Below, piece by piece: positions 26,237 to 35,123 of a stretch of DNA of 64,000 nt. Below the pieces are notes generated by a model, which searched no databases, was not told the DNA's origin, and saw only the letters and a program-made list of their open reading frames with translations. The DNA lies in the NCBI RefSeq assembly GCF_036924535.1, contig NZ_JAZHRT010000001.1, forward strand, positions 8,866,001 through 8,930,000, written 5' to 3'. The position numbers and the translations under genes were made by a program. The stretch is from Bradyrhizobium sp. AZCC 2262. GTDB taxonomy: Bacteria; Pseudomonadota; Alphaproteobacteria; Rhizobiales; Xanthobacteraceae. The stretch's first letter is position 1, and every line of letters begins with the position of its first letter.

Positions 26237-26890
26237 ATGGCTGAAGCGATACCCCAGTCGGAAACGGCCGCGACCGGGCCGTCGGTTCGCGCCGCGCTGG
26301 CGGCGGCCGTTGCGATTTCAGCTTTCACGCTGTCGATCGCGACATTCGAACTGTCGATGGCGGACTGGCCGTCCGGCTTCGTCTTGCTCGGGGTCGTGCC
26401 GCTGGTGGCGCTCCTGTTCTTCGGCTGCATCGTTTGGTCGGCGACGCTACTCCTGAAGATCCGTTCGGGCGGCGCGAAATTCGCCCTTCCTTTCCTGATC
26501 TGCGCGCTGACGCTCGCAGTTCTCGCCTACGCACCGCTGCACCAGATCGCTCTCCAGCAGAATTTCCGCTGGCACCGGGAAGACCGCGAACGGATCGTGG
26601 CGCGGGTCGAAGCCGGCGAACTGAAGCCGAACGTGTCCTACAACAGGAACCTGATCGCGCTCGGCGACCGCGAGCCCAACGTTTCCGCAGGCGGCAACGA
26701 CATCGTCGTCGATGAAACCGATGAAGGCACCTACGTGCTGTTTCTCACCTCACGCGGCCTGAAGCACTATTTCACCGGCTTCCTGCGCGTGCCGCCGGGC
26801 GGCGATCCCAAAAAATTCTTCGAGTTCGAGGACAAGCCACCGAGCCAACTCGTCCGCTACGACAAGGACTGGTATTTCGTTGCGAATTAG
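26237..26890 (+). CDS. Integral membrane protein, function unknown
   Basis: 217 residues with three hydrophobic helices in the first 110 (about 20-40, 48-72 and 82-102) and a C-terminal soluble domain with RHEDRER-like charged helices and a beta-rich stretch (TYVLFLTSRGLKHYF, QLVRYDKDWYFVAN). The final domain probably faces the periplasm. No family recognised. Confidence 0.72.
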   Translation: MAEAIPQSETAATGPSVRAALAAAVAISAFTLSIATFELSMADWPSGFVLLGVVPLVALLFFGCIVWSATLLLKIRSGGAKFALPFLICALTLAVLAYAPLHQIALQQNFRWHREDRERIVARVEAGELKPNVSYNRNLIALGDREPNVSAGGNDIVVDETDEGTYVLFLTSRGLKHYFTGFLRVPPGGDPKKFFEFEDKPPSQLVRYDKDWYFVAN

Positions 26891-26899
26891 GCTGATGGC

Positions 26900-26977
26900 T
26901 TGACGCGTTTTCTTTACGCGAACCGGCATCCACCCTCGGATCAAGTCCGAGAGCATGCTTCGCTCGAAAAACGCTAT
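26900..26977. repeat. Dispersed intergenic repeat, family B with internal insertion
   Basis: TGACGCGTTTTCTTTACGCG, AACCGGCATCC, then about 25 extra bases (TCGGATCAAGTCCGAGAGCA), then GCTTCGCTCGAAAAACGCT. The inserted part contains its own inverted pair (CTCGGA/TCCGAG). It lies between the membrane protein and the convergent antitoxin gene. Confidence 0.7.
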
Positions 26978-26984
26978 GGCCCTC

Positions 26985-27281
26985 TCAAACCAGCTCCATG
27001 CGCAGATGGCGCCCAACTGCCTGCGCGGCGCGCGCCAGCGTCCCAAGCGTTACCGACTCGTTTTCGGGATCGAGCAAACGATTGAGCTGAGCGCGGCTTG
27101 TCTTCATGCGGATGGCGAGCTGGGTCTTGGAAATTTCCTCACGCCGCATCAGTTCGTCGAGCTGCCGCACCAGCACACGCTTGATCGCCCGTGCAGTTAC
27201 GCCCTCGTAGGTTCCATCCTCCTTCAGAAAATCATCGAAAGAGGATCCAATTCTGCCCTTCTTGCCATGCGCCTTTTTCAT
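26985..27281 (-). CDS. HigA-like HTH antitoxin
   Basis: 98 residues with an XRE-type helix-turn-helix near residues 50-85 (ISKTQLAIRMKTSRAQLNRL, TLGTLARAAQAVG). It overlaps the upstream toxin-like gene by four bases, the usual arrangement for HigBA-type pairs in which the toxin gene comes first. It presumably neutralises the toxin and represses the operon. Both lie in the inverted segment. Confidence 0.82.
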   Translation of the reverse strand: MKKAHGKKGRIGSSFDDFLKEDGTYEGVTARAIKRVLVRQLDELMRREEISKTQLAIRMKTSRAQLNRLLDPENESVTLGTLARAAQAVGRHLRMELV

Positions 27282-27613
27282 GCGATCTCCTTCTTTCGCT
27301 TGATCGCCAATTCCAGATCACCTGCAGGTGTCTTCTGCGTCTTCTTGATAAAGGCGTGCAGCAATATCATTCTGCCTTCATGTTCACAGAACAGCACGCG
27401 GGCGATACGCCCTTGCGTCAATGTGCTGCGAACCTCCCACAAGCCACGACCCAGGGGTCGGCAGAGCGGCATACCAATCGGCCATGCGAACTCGACATCC
27501 TTGATGTCCTCGCCGACGATCTTGCGATCATCGGCCGACAACGCCTTCAGCCATTCCCGAACCGGCTCACGACCGGAGGAAAGGGCGTAGAAGAAAGCGG
27601 GCAGCTGTTTCAT
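27278..27613 (-). CDS. Gp49/HigB-family toxin of a type II toxin-antitoxin pair
   Basis: 111 residues of the phage-Gp49-like/RelE-superfamily toxin group: LSSGREPVREWLKALSADD at the N-terminus, GRGLWEVRSTL and RIARVLFCEHEGRMILLHAF with the KKTQKTP motif typical of mRNA-interferase toxins that act at the ribosome. The ATG before KQLPAFF is chosen, because upstream residues are unrelated. It is translationally coupled to the HTH antitoxin. Activity not shown. Confidence 0.82.
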   Translation of the reverse strand: MKQLPAFFYALSSGREPVREWLKALSADDRKIVGEDIKDVEFAWPIGMPLCRPLGRGLWEVRSTLTQGRIARVLFCEHEGRMILLHAFIKKTQKTPAGDLELAIKRKKEIA

Positions 27614-27668
27614 CGGCCACAAGCTTGTACCAATTATGGTACGTTTCGGCAAGAGGAATCTGCCCCAC

Positions 27669-28586
27669 TTATCGCTTCGCCTGGGCCACGCGCTGCGGCC
27701 ATCCACCTGCGACGGTGCCGAGCGCGATGCCGCCGATGATCAACGTCATCGCCAGAAACAGCGACGGTTCGAGCGGTTCGTTCAGCATCACGGTGGCGCT
27801 GATGATCCCGAGCAGCGGCGTCGCCAGCAGGCACAGCGAGGTAGTGACGGCGGGCAGGCTCCGGTTCACCATCGTCATCGCCCAGTTGGCGAACGCCGTG
27901 CAGACAATTCCGCTATAGAGCATCAGGGCGGCGAGGCGCGCGGTCCACACGATGTGCAGCGCACCTTCCGTGATCCAGGCGATGGCCGAGAGCAGCGTGG
28001 CTGCTAGCAATACCTGCCAGAATACGAGTTGGAAGGGCGTCGAAATCCATTTGTGCGCCCGGACATAGACGATGTTGGCGGCCCAGCAGAATGCTGCGAG
28101 CAGAATCAGGCCGCTGCCGAACAGCGCGTCACGGTCACCCCAGTTCAGCGTCTGCGGATTGAAAATGACCGCGAGGCCCGCAAGGCCGCAGCCAATCCCG
28201 ATCGCGCGCCGGCGCGTGATGTGCTCCGACAGGAACATGGCGGCGCCGATCGCGACCCACAGCGGCGTCGTATAGCCGAGCACGATCGCCCTGCCCGCTG
28301 GCACGAACTGCAAGCCGGCGGCGACCAGCGCCGAAAACGCCACCAGATGCAGGATCGAGGTGCAGAACACGACCGGCAGGTCGCCGCGCTTCGGGACGAT
28401 GAATTGCCCCTGCGCCCACAACATCGGCGCCAGCGTCGCGGCGGCGATCATGCAGCGCAGCGCCGTGGCCCATAATGGCGGCACATCCTGCACGATCATC
28501 TTTGTCACCGGCCAGTTGGTCCCCCATGCGAGCACGACGCCGGCGAGCAGCACCGCCGCGCTGCGGGTTGAAAGTCCACTGGCCAT
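27669..28586 (-). CDS. EamA/DMT-family transporter
   Basis: 305-residue inner-membrane protein with ten predicted hydrophobic helices in two EamA repeats (first ending near FNPQTLNW). The drug/metabolite transporter family exports amino acids and related metabolites. It is divergent from the MocR-type regulator fragment at 28683; this transporter-MocR pairing is common and suggests control by that regulator, which is now truncated. Substrate unknown. Confidence 0.88.
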   Translation of the reverse strand: MASGLSTRSAAVLLAGVVLAWGTNWPVTKMIVQDVPPLWATALRCMIAAATLAPMLWAQGQFIVPKRGDLPVVFCTSILHLVAFSALVAAGLQFVPAGRAIVLGYTTPLWVAIGAAMFLSEHITRRRAIGIGCGLAGLAVIFNPQTLNWGDRDALFGSGLILLAAFCWAANIVYVRAHKWISTPFQLVFWQVLLAATLLSAIAWITEGALHIVWTARLAALMLYSGIVCTAFANWAMTMVNRSLPAVTTSLCLLATPLLGIISATVMLNEPLEPSLFLAMTLIIGGIALGTVAGGWPQRVAQAKR

Positions 28587-28682
28587 GCCGAATGCGTCCC
28601 ATCCTGATGCGTTTCCACATTGCCTAGCCCCTGAACTGGCCCTAATGAAAGGACCAGTCTCGGTGATTTATTGGATCCAGTT

Positions 28683-29930
28683 ATGGATGACCTGCTGCCC
28701 GGCATGCTGCATCTGGTGCGCGACGGCGGAGAGACGCTGACGCGCCAGCTCACTGATCAGTTGCGAGGCCTGATCACCAAGGGCCGCCTCGCACCCGGCC
28801 AACGCCTGCCGTCGAGCCGTGAGCTTGCGCAATCGCTCGGCCTGTCGCGGAACACCGCCTCGTTTGCGATCGAGCAATTGGCCGCGGAAGGCTATGTCAC
28901 CCTTTCCGCCGGCCGCCGTCCGGTCGTGGCCGAAGGCCTGTCGCTCGATAGCCGCAAGAGCTCACCGCGAAGCAGTCGCGGCGGAGGCGCGCAAATACGC
29001 GTGTCGGCCTGGGCGAGCAGCCTTCAACGGTCGATCTGGCCGCCGATTCATAAGGAGCGGCCCCGGCCGTTTCAGCCGGGGCTAGCGGATGAGCGCGAGT
29101 TTCCGCACGATGAGTGGAGCCGTTGCCTGCGGCGCGCCGCGCGGAACGCTCCGCTACGCCGCGATCGCCCCATCAACCATCCGCCGCTGCAGGAAGCCTT
29201 GCTCAGGCATCTCGTGGTTCATCGCGGAATCAAGGCCGTGGCCAACCAGATCCTGTTCGTGCCCACGGCGCAAGCCGGCTTGACTTTGGTCGCCAATGCG
29301 CTGCTCGAACCGGGTGATCACGCCTGGGTCGAAAGCCCGGGCTACGGCGGCGCCAACGTCGCATTTCAGGCCGCCGGCGCCATCGTCTCCGGCATCCCGC
29401 TCGACTCGCAAGGCATGGCCATTTCTTCGCACAAGGAAACGCCCCGGCTGATCTTCGTCACCCCGTCGCACCAGTATCCGACCGGGCGGCTGATGCCGAT
29501 CGGCCGCCGTCTCGAACTTCTTCGTTTTGCCGAGACCGCAGGCGCCTGCATCATCGAGGACGACTATGACGGCGAATTCCATTATGAGGCACGCCCGGTG
29601 GCCGCGCTGCAGGGGCTCGCACCGTCACCGCGCGTATTCTATCTCGGCACCTTCTCGAAAGCGACCTACGCGGACATTCGCATTGGCTATGTCGTCGTGC
29701 CGGAGGCTCTGATCGACATCTTTGAACTCGCGCAACGGCAGATGGGAATACTGACCTCGATCACGATTCAGGATGCGCTCGCCGAATTCATCGGTGCGGG
29801 CGCCTATCTCGGTCACATCAGAAGGATGACGCGTCTCTACAGGGGCCGACGTGATCGCATGCTGCAGGCCCTTGCCACCGAGACCGGCAACCGACTCGCG
29901 GTCGAAACTCCGGCCGGAGGCATGCAATTG
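28683..29930 (+). pseudogene. N-terminal 416 codons of a split MocR/PdxR-type regulator
   Basis: A GntR winged-helix domain (residues about 10-75, LTDQLRGLITKGRLAPGQRL, SRELAQSLGLSRNTAS) is joined to a type I aminotransferase-like domain with the PLP-lysine segment LGTFSKATYADIRIGY. The frame is MocR-like up to GGMQL at 29930; beyond that it runs antisense through a histidine kinase gene to a stop at 30017. The missing last 63 residues are at 22285-22476 on the minus strand. Start ATG at 28683; a TTG is four codons upstream. The truncated fold domain is unlikely to be stable. Confidence 0.88.
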
Positions 29931-31144
29931 CGGCCGGCAAAGCCGTCGACCTGGTTCAGCGCGCGGGCGAATCGCCAGGTCAACCCGGCGCCGATCGCCA
30001 CCAGCATTACCGAATAGGACAGCCGCGCGGTGAAGATGCGGTTCGGCGTCATCTGGAACACCGAAAGCAGGTCGGCGATCCAGCAGGTCAGCATGATCGT
30101 GACCGCGCAGCCGAGCAATAAGCTGGCAACGTTCGGCCGTTTCAGCGCCGAACGGGCGGTGACAACGGCCATAATGACCAGCGAGATGCCAACCATTGGC
30201 ACCGCAAGAACGAGGAACAGCGTGCGGGACAGCGCCTGGTTGCCGAACAGGCCGCCGAGCGCCAGCGCGATGCCTGGTATGAAAAAGATCCAGCCATAGC
30301 GCTGCCATTTCCACCCCGAGAACAGTAGCGCGAATGTCAGCACCAGCGCGCTTTCCAGCGGTGCGGAGGAAATCAGAACCACGTTGAGCCGTGAGAACGG
30401 CGTCTCGCCCATCGGCGTTTGCAGAAAGGCCTGCGCGACGCCGACCGCCATCGCCGCCGCCAGAACCCCGTAGGCCGGCTCGTGGCGGCGCATCACCCAC
30501 ATGATGCCGAGAATGACCGCGAGGATTGCCTGCCACGACGAGAACACCACCGGCAGGGTGACGAAGACCAACGTTCTCAGATCATAGGTTGGGCGCAGCA
30601 ATTCGTCCGGACCGACCCAGACGCGATCGAGGAAGCCGGTGATCGGGCCCCAGATGAACAACCGGATTGCAATCGCGTTGTCGCCGTCGCGCAGCACCGA
30701 CGCCGGGATCACCGCGATCGCCGGCGTGTTGCGGTCGGGGCGGTTGGCGGCGGGATCGCGCCGGCTGTCGAGGATCACGACATCGTTGACGGTGACCTCG
30801 ACGCCGTTGGTGAAGCGCGGCAGGAACACCGACCAGGCCCGCACGGCTTCGCCGGCCGGGCGAACGAATTGTCCCGTGAAGCGGGGCGGATCGTTCATCG
30901 CATTCCGCAACGGCGAGAAATACGGCAGTGTCACCGCGCGCTCGACCCCGGTCTCGGTGAGATTGAACGCCGTGACCTGATATTCGGCGGGAGGTCCGGG
31001 AAGCGACTGCAAAAGCGCCAGCACGCAGGCGCCGGCGATCACCGCCTGCAGCAGGAGATACTGGAAGAGGCGCGACGTCTGCAGCCGCCGGCGCTCGCGG
31101 CCAGGCAGTTGTTCCGCCGTCGCGTCCTCGTCGTGGTCGTTCAC
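29931..31144 (-). pseudogene. Membrane sensor half of a split sensor histidine kinase
   Basis: About 404 residues: one N-terminal helix (residues 25-48), a periplasmic beta-rich domain (about 50-175), then seven hydrophobic helices (about 185-390) ending in WRFARALNQVDGFAGR. This layout resembles 7TM-type sensor kinases. Beyond 29931 the frame continues only into antisense MocR sequence, stopping at 29837, so the kinase core is absent. That core is at 22477-23223 on the plus strand. The start overlaps the response regulator stop codon by four bases, showing that they formed one operon. Confidence 0.88.
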
Positions 31145-31818
31145 AACTTTATCAAGCCTTGCTGGACCGCCTCGAACACCGCCTCACCGCGGGTATGAAC
31201 CTCGAGCTTGCGATAGATGTTCTTGATATGCCCGGGCACGGTCTGGCGCGACAGGCCGAGATGGCTGGCGATCTCGGCGTAGCTGAAACCCTTGGCGATG
31301 CCCCAGAGGATGTCGATCTCGCGCGGCGTCAGTTTTGCGGTGTTGAGCGCAGGGCCGGGCGGCGGCTCGGGCGTGTTCTGGGTCCGCCGCACGATGAAGC
31401 GCGCGATCGAGGCCGAGATCGGCGAGTGCCCGGCGACGAGGTCGCGCACGGTGGCGGCGATATCGATCGGGAAGGCGTCCTTGAGCAGATAGCCCGTGGC
31501 GCCGACGGTAATCGCCGAGATCACGCTTTCCTCGTCGCCGAGGATCGAGATCACCATGATCTCGGTGTCGGGAAAGCACCGACGTGTTTCGCGGATCAGG
31601 TCGACGCCATGGCCGTCGGGCAGTTGAAGGTCGGTCAGCAGCACTTTTGGCGCGCCCTGCGCGAGACAGGCGCGGGCTTCAGCGAGCGTGCCGGCGGCCC
31701 TGACCTGATATCCGGCCTTGGTCAGCGCGTCCTGCAGCCGCCAAAGCGTCGGCGCGTCGTCCTCGACCAGCACGACCGTGATGGCCTCCGCCTTCGGCTC
31801 ATCGTTCAATGAATTCAT
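31141..31818 (-). CDS. NarL/FixJ-family response regulator
   Basis: 225 residues: receiver domain with acidic pocket VLVEDDAPT, phospho-accepting Asp in VLLTDLQLPDGHG, a conserved Lys in GYLLKDAFP, and a LuxR-type HTH (LTPREIDILWGIAKGFSYAE, LSRQTVPGHIKNIYRKL). It is the partner of the split kinase whose start overlaps its stop codon. With the kinase core displaced, its normal phosphorylation would be lost in this arrangement. Confidence 0.92.
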   Translation of the reverse strand: MNSLNDEPKAEAITVVLVEDDAPTLWRLQDALTKAGYQVRAAGTLAEARACLAQGAPKVLLTDLQLPDGHGVDLIRETRRCFPDTEIMVISILGDEESVISAITVGATGYLLKDAFPIDIAATVRDLVAGHSPISASIARFIVRRTQNTPEPPPGPALNTAKLTPREIDILWGIAKGFSYAEIASHLGLSRQTVPGHIKNIYRKLEVHTRGEAVFEAVQQGLIKL

Positions 31819-31981
31819 TTGAAAAACTCCGGCCGCTGTCCCTGCGGCCTTTGGCCAAGTGTAACGCCGCGGCGGCTTTTTGCGACACCCATGTTCATGG
31901 GGCGGGGTTTTTACGAGATTCGGAGGAGACGCGTCTGGCGAAAAGGGCTTATACGATTGCCTCTCAACGAGGCCCCTTCAG

Positions 31982-33244
31982 ATGCCGAAAGCCCCCAAAA
32001 ACGCTCCGCCGAACCCGCACGCTTCCGAAGCTGGTCTTGCCGTCACGCCCAGCGACGTCACAGCCGCGGCGGCTGCGATCCGCGGTTCCGTCATCGTCAC
32101 CGAATGCGGCCAGAGCCGGACGCTGAGCGAGATCTGCGGCTGCAATCTCTGGCTCAAATTCGAGAATCTGCAATTCACCTCGACTTTCAAAGAGCGCGGC
32201 GCACTCAATCGGCTGCTGGCGCTATCGCCTGACGAACGACAGCGCGGCGTGATCGCGATGTCGGCCGGCAATCACGCGCAGGGCGTGGCCTATCACGCCA
32301 ACCGGCTTGGTATTCCCGCCACGATCGTGATGCCGGTCGGCACGCCGATGGTGAAGATCGAGAACACCAGACGCCACGGCGCCGAGATCATCATTTCCGG
32401 TACGCTGGAGGAGTGCGGCGAGTTCGCGATCGCGCATGGGAAGGTGAAGAACCTCACCATGATCCACCCCTACGACGATCCCTTGATCATCGCAGGGCAG
32501 GGCACCATCGCGCTCGAAATGCTCGCTTCCGTGCCGCAGCTCGATACGCTGGTGGTTCCGATCGGCGGCGGCGGGCTGATTTCCGGCATCGCGGTCGCGG
32601 CCAAATCGCTGAAGCCGGAGTTGCGGATCGTCGGCGTGCAGGCGCAGCTCTATCCCTCGATGTACAACGCCATCAAGGGCGAGCACCTGCCGATGCGCGG
32701 CGATACGCTGGCCGAAGGCATCGCCGTCAAGGCGCCGGGCCGGATCACCACCGAAATCATCCATCACCTCGTCGACGACATCGTTCTCGTCACGGAGGAT
32801 CAGATCGAGCGCGCGGTGGCGATGCTGATCGCGATCGAAAAGACCGTGGTCGAGGGCGCCGGCGCGGCGGGCCTTGCCGCGGTGCTGGCAGCGCCGGAAC
32901 GTTTTGCCGCGCGCAATGTCGGCCTCGTGCTGACCGGCGGCAACATCGATACGCGGCTGATCGCCTCGGTGCTGACGCGCGAACTCGCGCGCGAGGGGCG
33001 GCTGACGCAGATCGCCATCGACATCGTCGACCGGCCGGGGCAACTGGCGGCGGTCTCGGCGCTATTGGCCGAAGTCGGCGCCAACATCATCGAAGTCTCG
33101 CACCAGCGCACCTTCTCCGACCTGCCTGCCAAGGGCACCTTGCTCGAAGTCGTCATCGAAACGAGAGACCGCGCGCATCTGGAGGACGTGATGAAACGGC
33201 TCGGCGAAGCCGGCTTGGTCGCGTGGCTGCCGGGGCGGCGATAA
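31982..33244 (+). CDS. ilvA: Threonine ammonia-lyase (threonine dehydratase)
   Basis: The 420-residue PLP enzyme converts threonine to 2-oxobutanoate for isoleucine synthesis or for catabolism. The PLP lysine is in TSTFKERGA, the phosphate-binding loop is PIGGGGL, and a single ACT-type regulatory domain follows (about 345-415, VDRPGQLAAVSALLAEVGAN). One ACT domain of this type is usual for the shorter ammonia-lyases. The ATG at 31982 fits the conserved N-terminus; the frame is open back to 31880. It is divergent from the response regulator. Confidence 0.92.
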   Translation: MPKAPKNAPPNPHASEAGLAVTPSDVTAAAAAIRGSVIVTECGQSRTLSEICGCNLWLKFENLQFTSTFKERGALNRLLALSPDERQRGVIAMSAGNHAQGVAYHANRLGIPATIVMPVGTPMVKIENTRRHGAEIIISGTLEECGEFAIAHGKVKNLTMIHPYDDPLIIAGQGTIALEMLASVPQLDTLVVPIGGGGLISGIAVAAKSLKPELRIVGVQAQLYPSMYNAIKGEHLPMRGDTLAEGIAVKAPGRITTEIIHHLVDDIVLVTEDQIERAVAMLIAIEKTVVEGAGAAGLAAVLAAPERFAARNVGLVLTGGNIDTRLIASVLTRELAREGRLTQIAIDIVDRPGQLAAVSALLAEVGANIIEVSHQRTFSDLPAKGTLLEVVIETRDRAHLEDVMKRLGEAGLVAWLPGRR

Positions 33245-33245
33245 C

Positions 33246-33300
33246 GTAGCGTTTTCAAGCGATGCAGATACCGGTTCGCGTAACGGAAACTTGGCGTCAA
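33246..33300. repeat. Dispersed intergenic repeat, family B
   Basis: TAGCGTTTTCAAGCGATGCA, GATACCGGTTCGCGTAACGG, AAACTTGGCGTCAA. It starts right after the threonine dehydratase stop codon, in the same orientation as the copy at 18609. Bases 33301-33603 beyond it hold no gene I can support. Confidence 0.7.
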
Positions 33301-33603
33301 GGCGACGTGCTGGGCGCAAACCCGTGCAAATCACGGCGACCGGTGAACGCCTGCTGCTGAGCTGCTCCTTTGGTATCGATCGGCATACTCAGAATACCTT
33401 TCGCTACTCGACGTTCGGAGATTTGTTCGGCACCGACTCGATGATGAACGGAGCGCGGTATTGGATTCCCTCGTCGTGCAGCGCTGGCCCCGATCTCGTT
33501 TCCCGGGTCAGAATGAATCCACCGCTTTGCCGGATTTGAGCCGCATTGTGACCCAGTTCGCGGCCAAAGGTCGTGCGGGCGGGGGCGCAACACCGGGGTT
33601 TTC

Positions 33604-34338
33604 ATGTCCGGTCATTTGCGATTTTGCTTCGGCGCTATTGTCCTTCTCGCGGCTCTCCCGACTTCGCCTGCGTCTTCGAATCCTTTTGCTGACTTCTTCA
33701 ACGCCGCTCCCCCGAAAGCCACTGCGCCCGCTGCCGCGGAAGAGGAGTGCTTGCCGCGGCCCGGCAAGTCGACGACGGCCGGCCAGCGCTGGGTCTATCG
33801 TTTGGAAGGCCACCGCAAATGCTGGTTCCAGGCCGCTGAGGGGATCGCGACCGTGAAGAAGCAGGTTCGTCATAGCGCCGCGAAGCCTCGTGTCGCCGTT
33901 CCTGAGGAGAACGAGGCCGCGCCGCGCAAGCGGAAGGCGGACGTGGATGCGCGTGCGGAGCTGCTGCGTTCCGCAACGGCGGAAACGTCTCAGCCGATGC
34001 CGCTCGCACCCGAGTTCAAGGTGGTTGATGCCGCTTCCGTCCTGGCTACGGGGACCGCTGCCTCCGCGCCACCGGCCGTCGTCGAAAAGCTTACGCCCGA
34101 CGATCCCATGCCGAGCCAGGTCGACGTGGAGACGCTTCTGGCGGCCGCACCGGCCCCCAGCGACGCGGTTGCCGCCTCCGTGCTTCCGGCGCCGGTCGCC
34201 TTTCCTGTCGCCGAGGCCGCCGATGACGGGCAGGGCTGGATGGCAACCTTGCTTGGCATGCTGCTGATGGCGCTGGGGCTCGTCTCCGTCTTAGGCTCGA
34301 GCCCGACCCTTCGGGAGGCCGTGCTGTTGCGCGATTGA
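33604..34338 (+). CDS. Exported Ala/Pro-rich protein with C-terminal membrane helix
   Basis: 244 residues. An N-terminal signal peptide (FGAIVLLAALPTSPASS) is followed by a short conserved-looking segment with two cysteines (EEECLPRPGKST, RWVYRLEGHRKCWFQA), a long disordered Ala/Pro region, and one C-terminal hydrophobic helix (WMATLLGMLLMALGLVSVLG). The Trp-Cys segment HRKCWFQ occurs in many rhizobial exported proteins of unknown function. Confidence 0.72.
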   Translation: MSGHLRFCFGAIVLLAALPTSPASSNPFADFFNAAPPKATAPAAAEEECLPRPGKSTTAGQRWVYRLEGHRKCWFQAAEGIATVKKQVRHSAAKPRVAVPEENEAAPRKRKADVDARAELLRSATAETSQPMPLAPEFKVVDAASVLATGTAASAPPAVVEKLTPDDPMPSQVDVETLLAAAPAPSDAVAASVLPAPVAFPVAEAADDGQGWMATLLGMLLMALGLVSVLGSSPTLREAVLLRD

Positions 34339-34568
34339 TGCAAGGACCGGGTTGGCGGCCATAGCGGACGACGGATTCCGGATGCTTCACGTCACCGCGA
34401 CGCAGGTGCAGACTTTGAGCAAACTATCAACGACGAGTTTCGATGAACCTGCCGATGCTTTCGCGAGTGGCTCCATCAACGCCTGCATTGTGAATGGCAT
34501 CGTTGGAAAGCGCGATGCATCCAGAGGCCATCGCAGCCGGCAAATATCGCCGAGTGGCGCGTCGGCCG

Positions 34569-34967
34569 TTACGACCCGACGCGAATGCGTTGCTCGATGT
34601 TGGCCGCCGGTCCCCCCGCGCGGACGTTGCGAGTGCCTGATGGAAATGTTTGTGAGCCCGCCATGCTTTTCCACGGACCAATAGTTTCGACAATGATATT
34701 AATTCCGGCCACCGCGCTTTCGATTTGGCGCTGCACGCTTTCGACCTCGGACTTCAGGAATTCCTGCATTTTTTGCAGTTCGGAAGCCAACTTGTGAAGT
34801 TCGTCTATCGAGTTTGTGGTCAACCGGGCCACGGAAGAGTTGAATCGTTCGGTGGTGATCTCCAGCGGACCAGCAGGATTCGATTTCTCTTTGCTGGGTT
34901 GTGTCGCCAGCGTCTCCTCCGGCGGAGGTGTTTTCTCGTCGGATGCGGCAGACGTTGGGGTATCCAT
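34569..34967 (-). CDS. Coiled-coil hypothetical protein
   Basis: 132 residues, soluble. The middle (about 35-95) is a predicted amphipathic helix with regular heptads (ELHKLASELQKMQEFLKSEV). GGGAGG precedes the ATG at 34967, which supports a real gene. It resembles phasin-like small helical proteins in shape, but no motif proves that. Bases 34339-34568 upstream of its stop hold nothing recognisable. Confidence 0.65.
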   Translation of the reverse strand: MDTPTSAASDEKTPPPEETLATQPSKEKSNPAGPLEITTERFNSSVARLTTNSIDELHKLASELQKMQEFLKSEVESVQRQIESAVAGINIIVETIGPWKSMAGSQTFPSGTRNVRAGGPAANIEQRIRVGS

Positions 34968-35123
34968 CAGATCCTCCCTTGATGTCCGCAGCCCGCTGCA
35001 ACAGTCGTCGTTGAGTCGTTAGGCGATTTGGTGGCATGGCGGTGGCGATCCGGGGCCAGTCTCTGTATTTGCTGCCGTGGAACTCCGACCGTCGCCGCAT
35101 AGGCGCGCTGACAACTCCGCGCC

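Larger units (their letters stand above)
22477..29930. other. Proposed 7.45-kb inverted segment
   Basis: Two genes are each split between the edges of this segment. Reversing it restores a MocR-type regulator (28683-29930 joined to 22476-22285) and a sensor histidine kinase (31144-29931 joined to 22477-23223), both in frame to within about one base. The segment holds a kinase fragment, six small or membrane protein genes, a toxin-antitoxin pair, an EamA transporter and the regulator fragment. Edge positions come from protein continuity and are accurate to a few bases. Confidence 0.85.

Noticed and set aside
29837..29930. C-terminal extension of the sensor half in the open frame
   Set aside because: These codons are the exact antisense of the MocR fragment and show no domain; they arise from the join.
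33301..33603. Short open frames on both strands after repeat B
   Set aside because: No start signals or recognisable protein; treated as non-coding.
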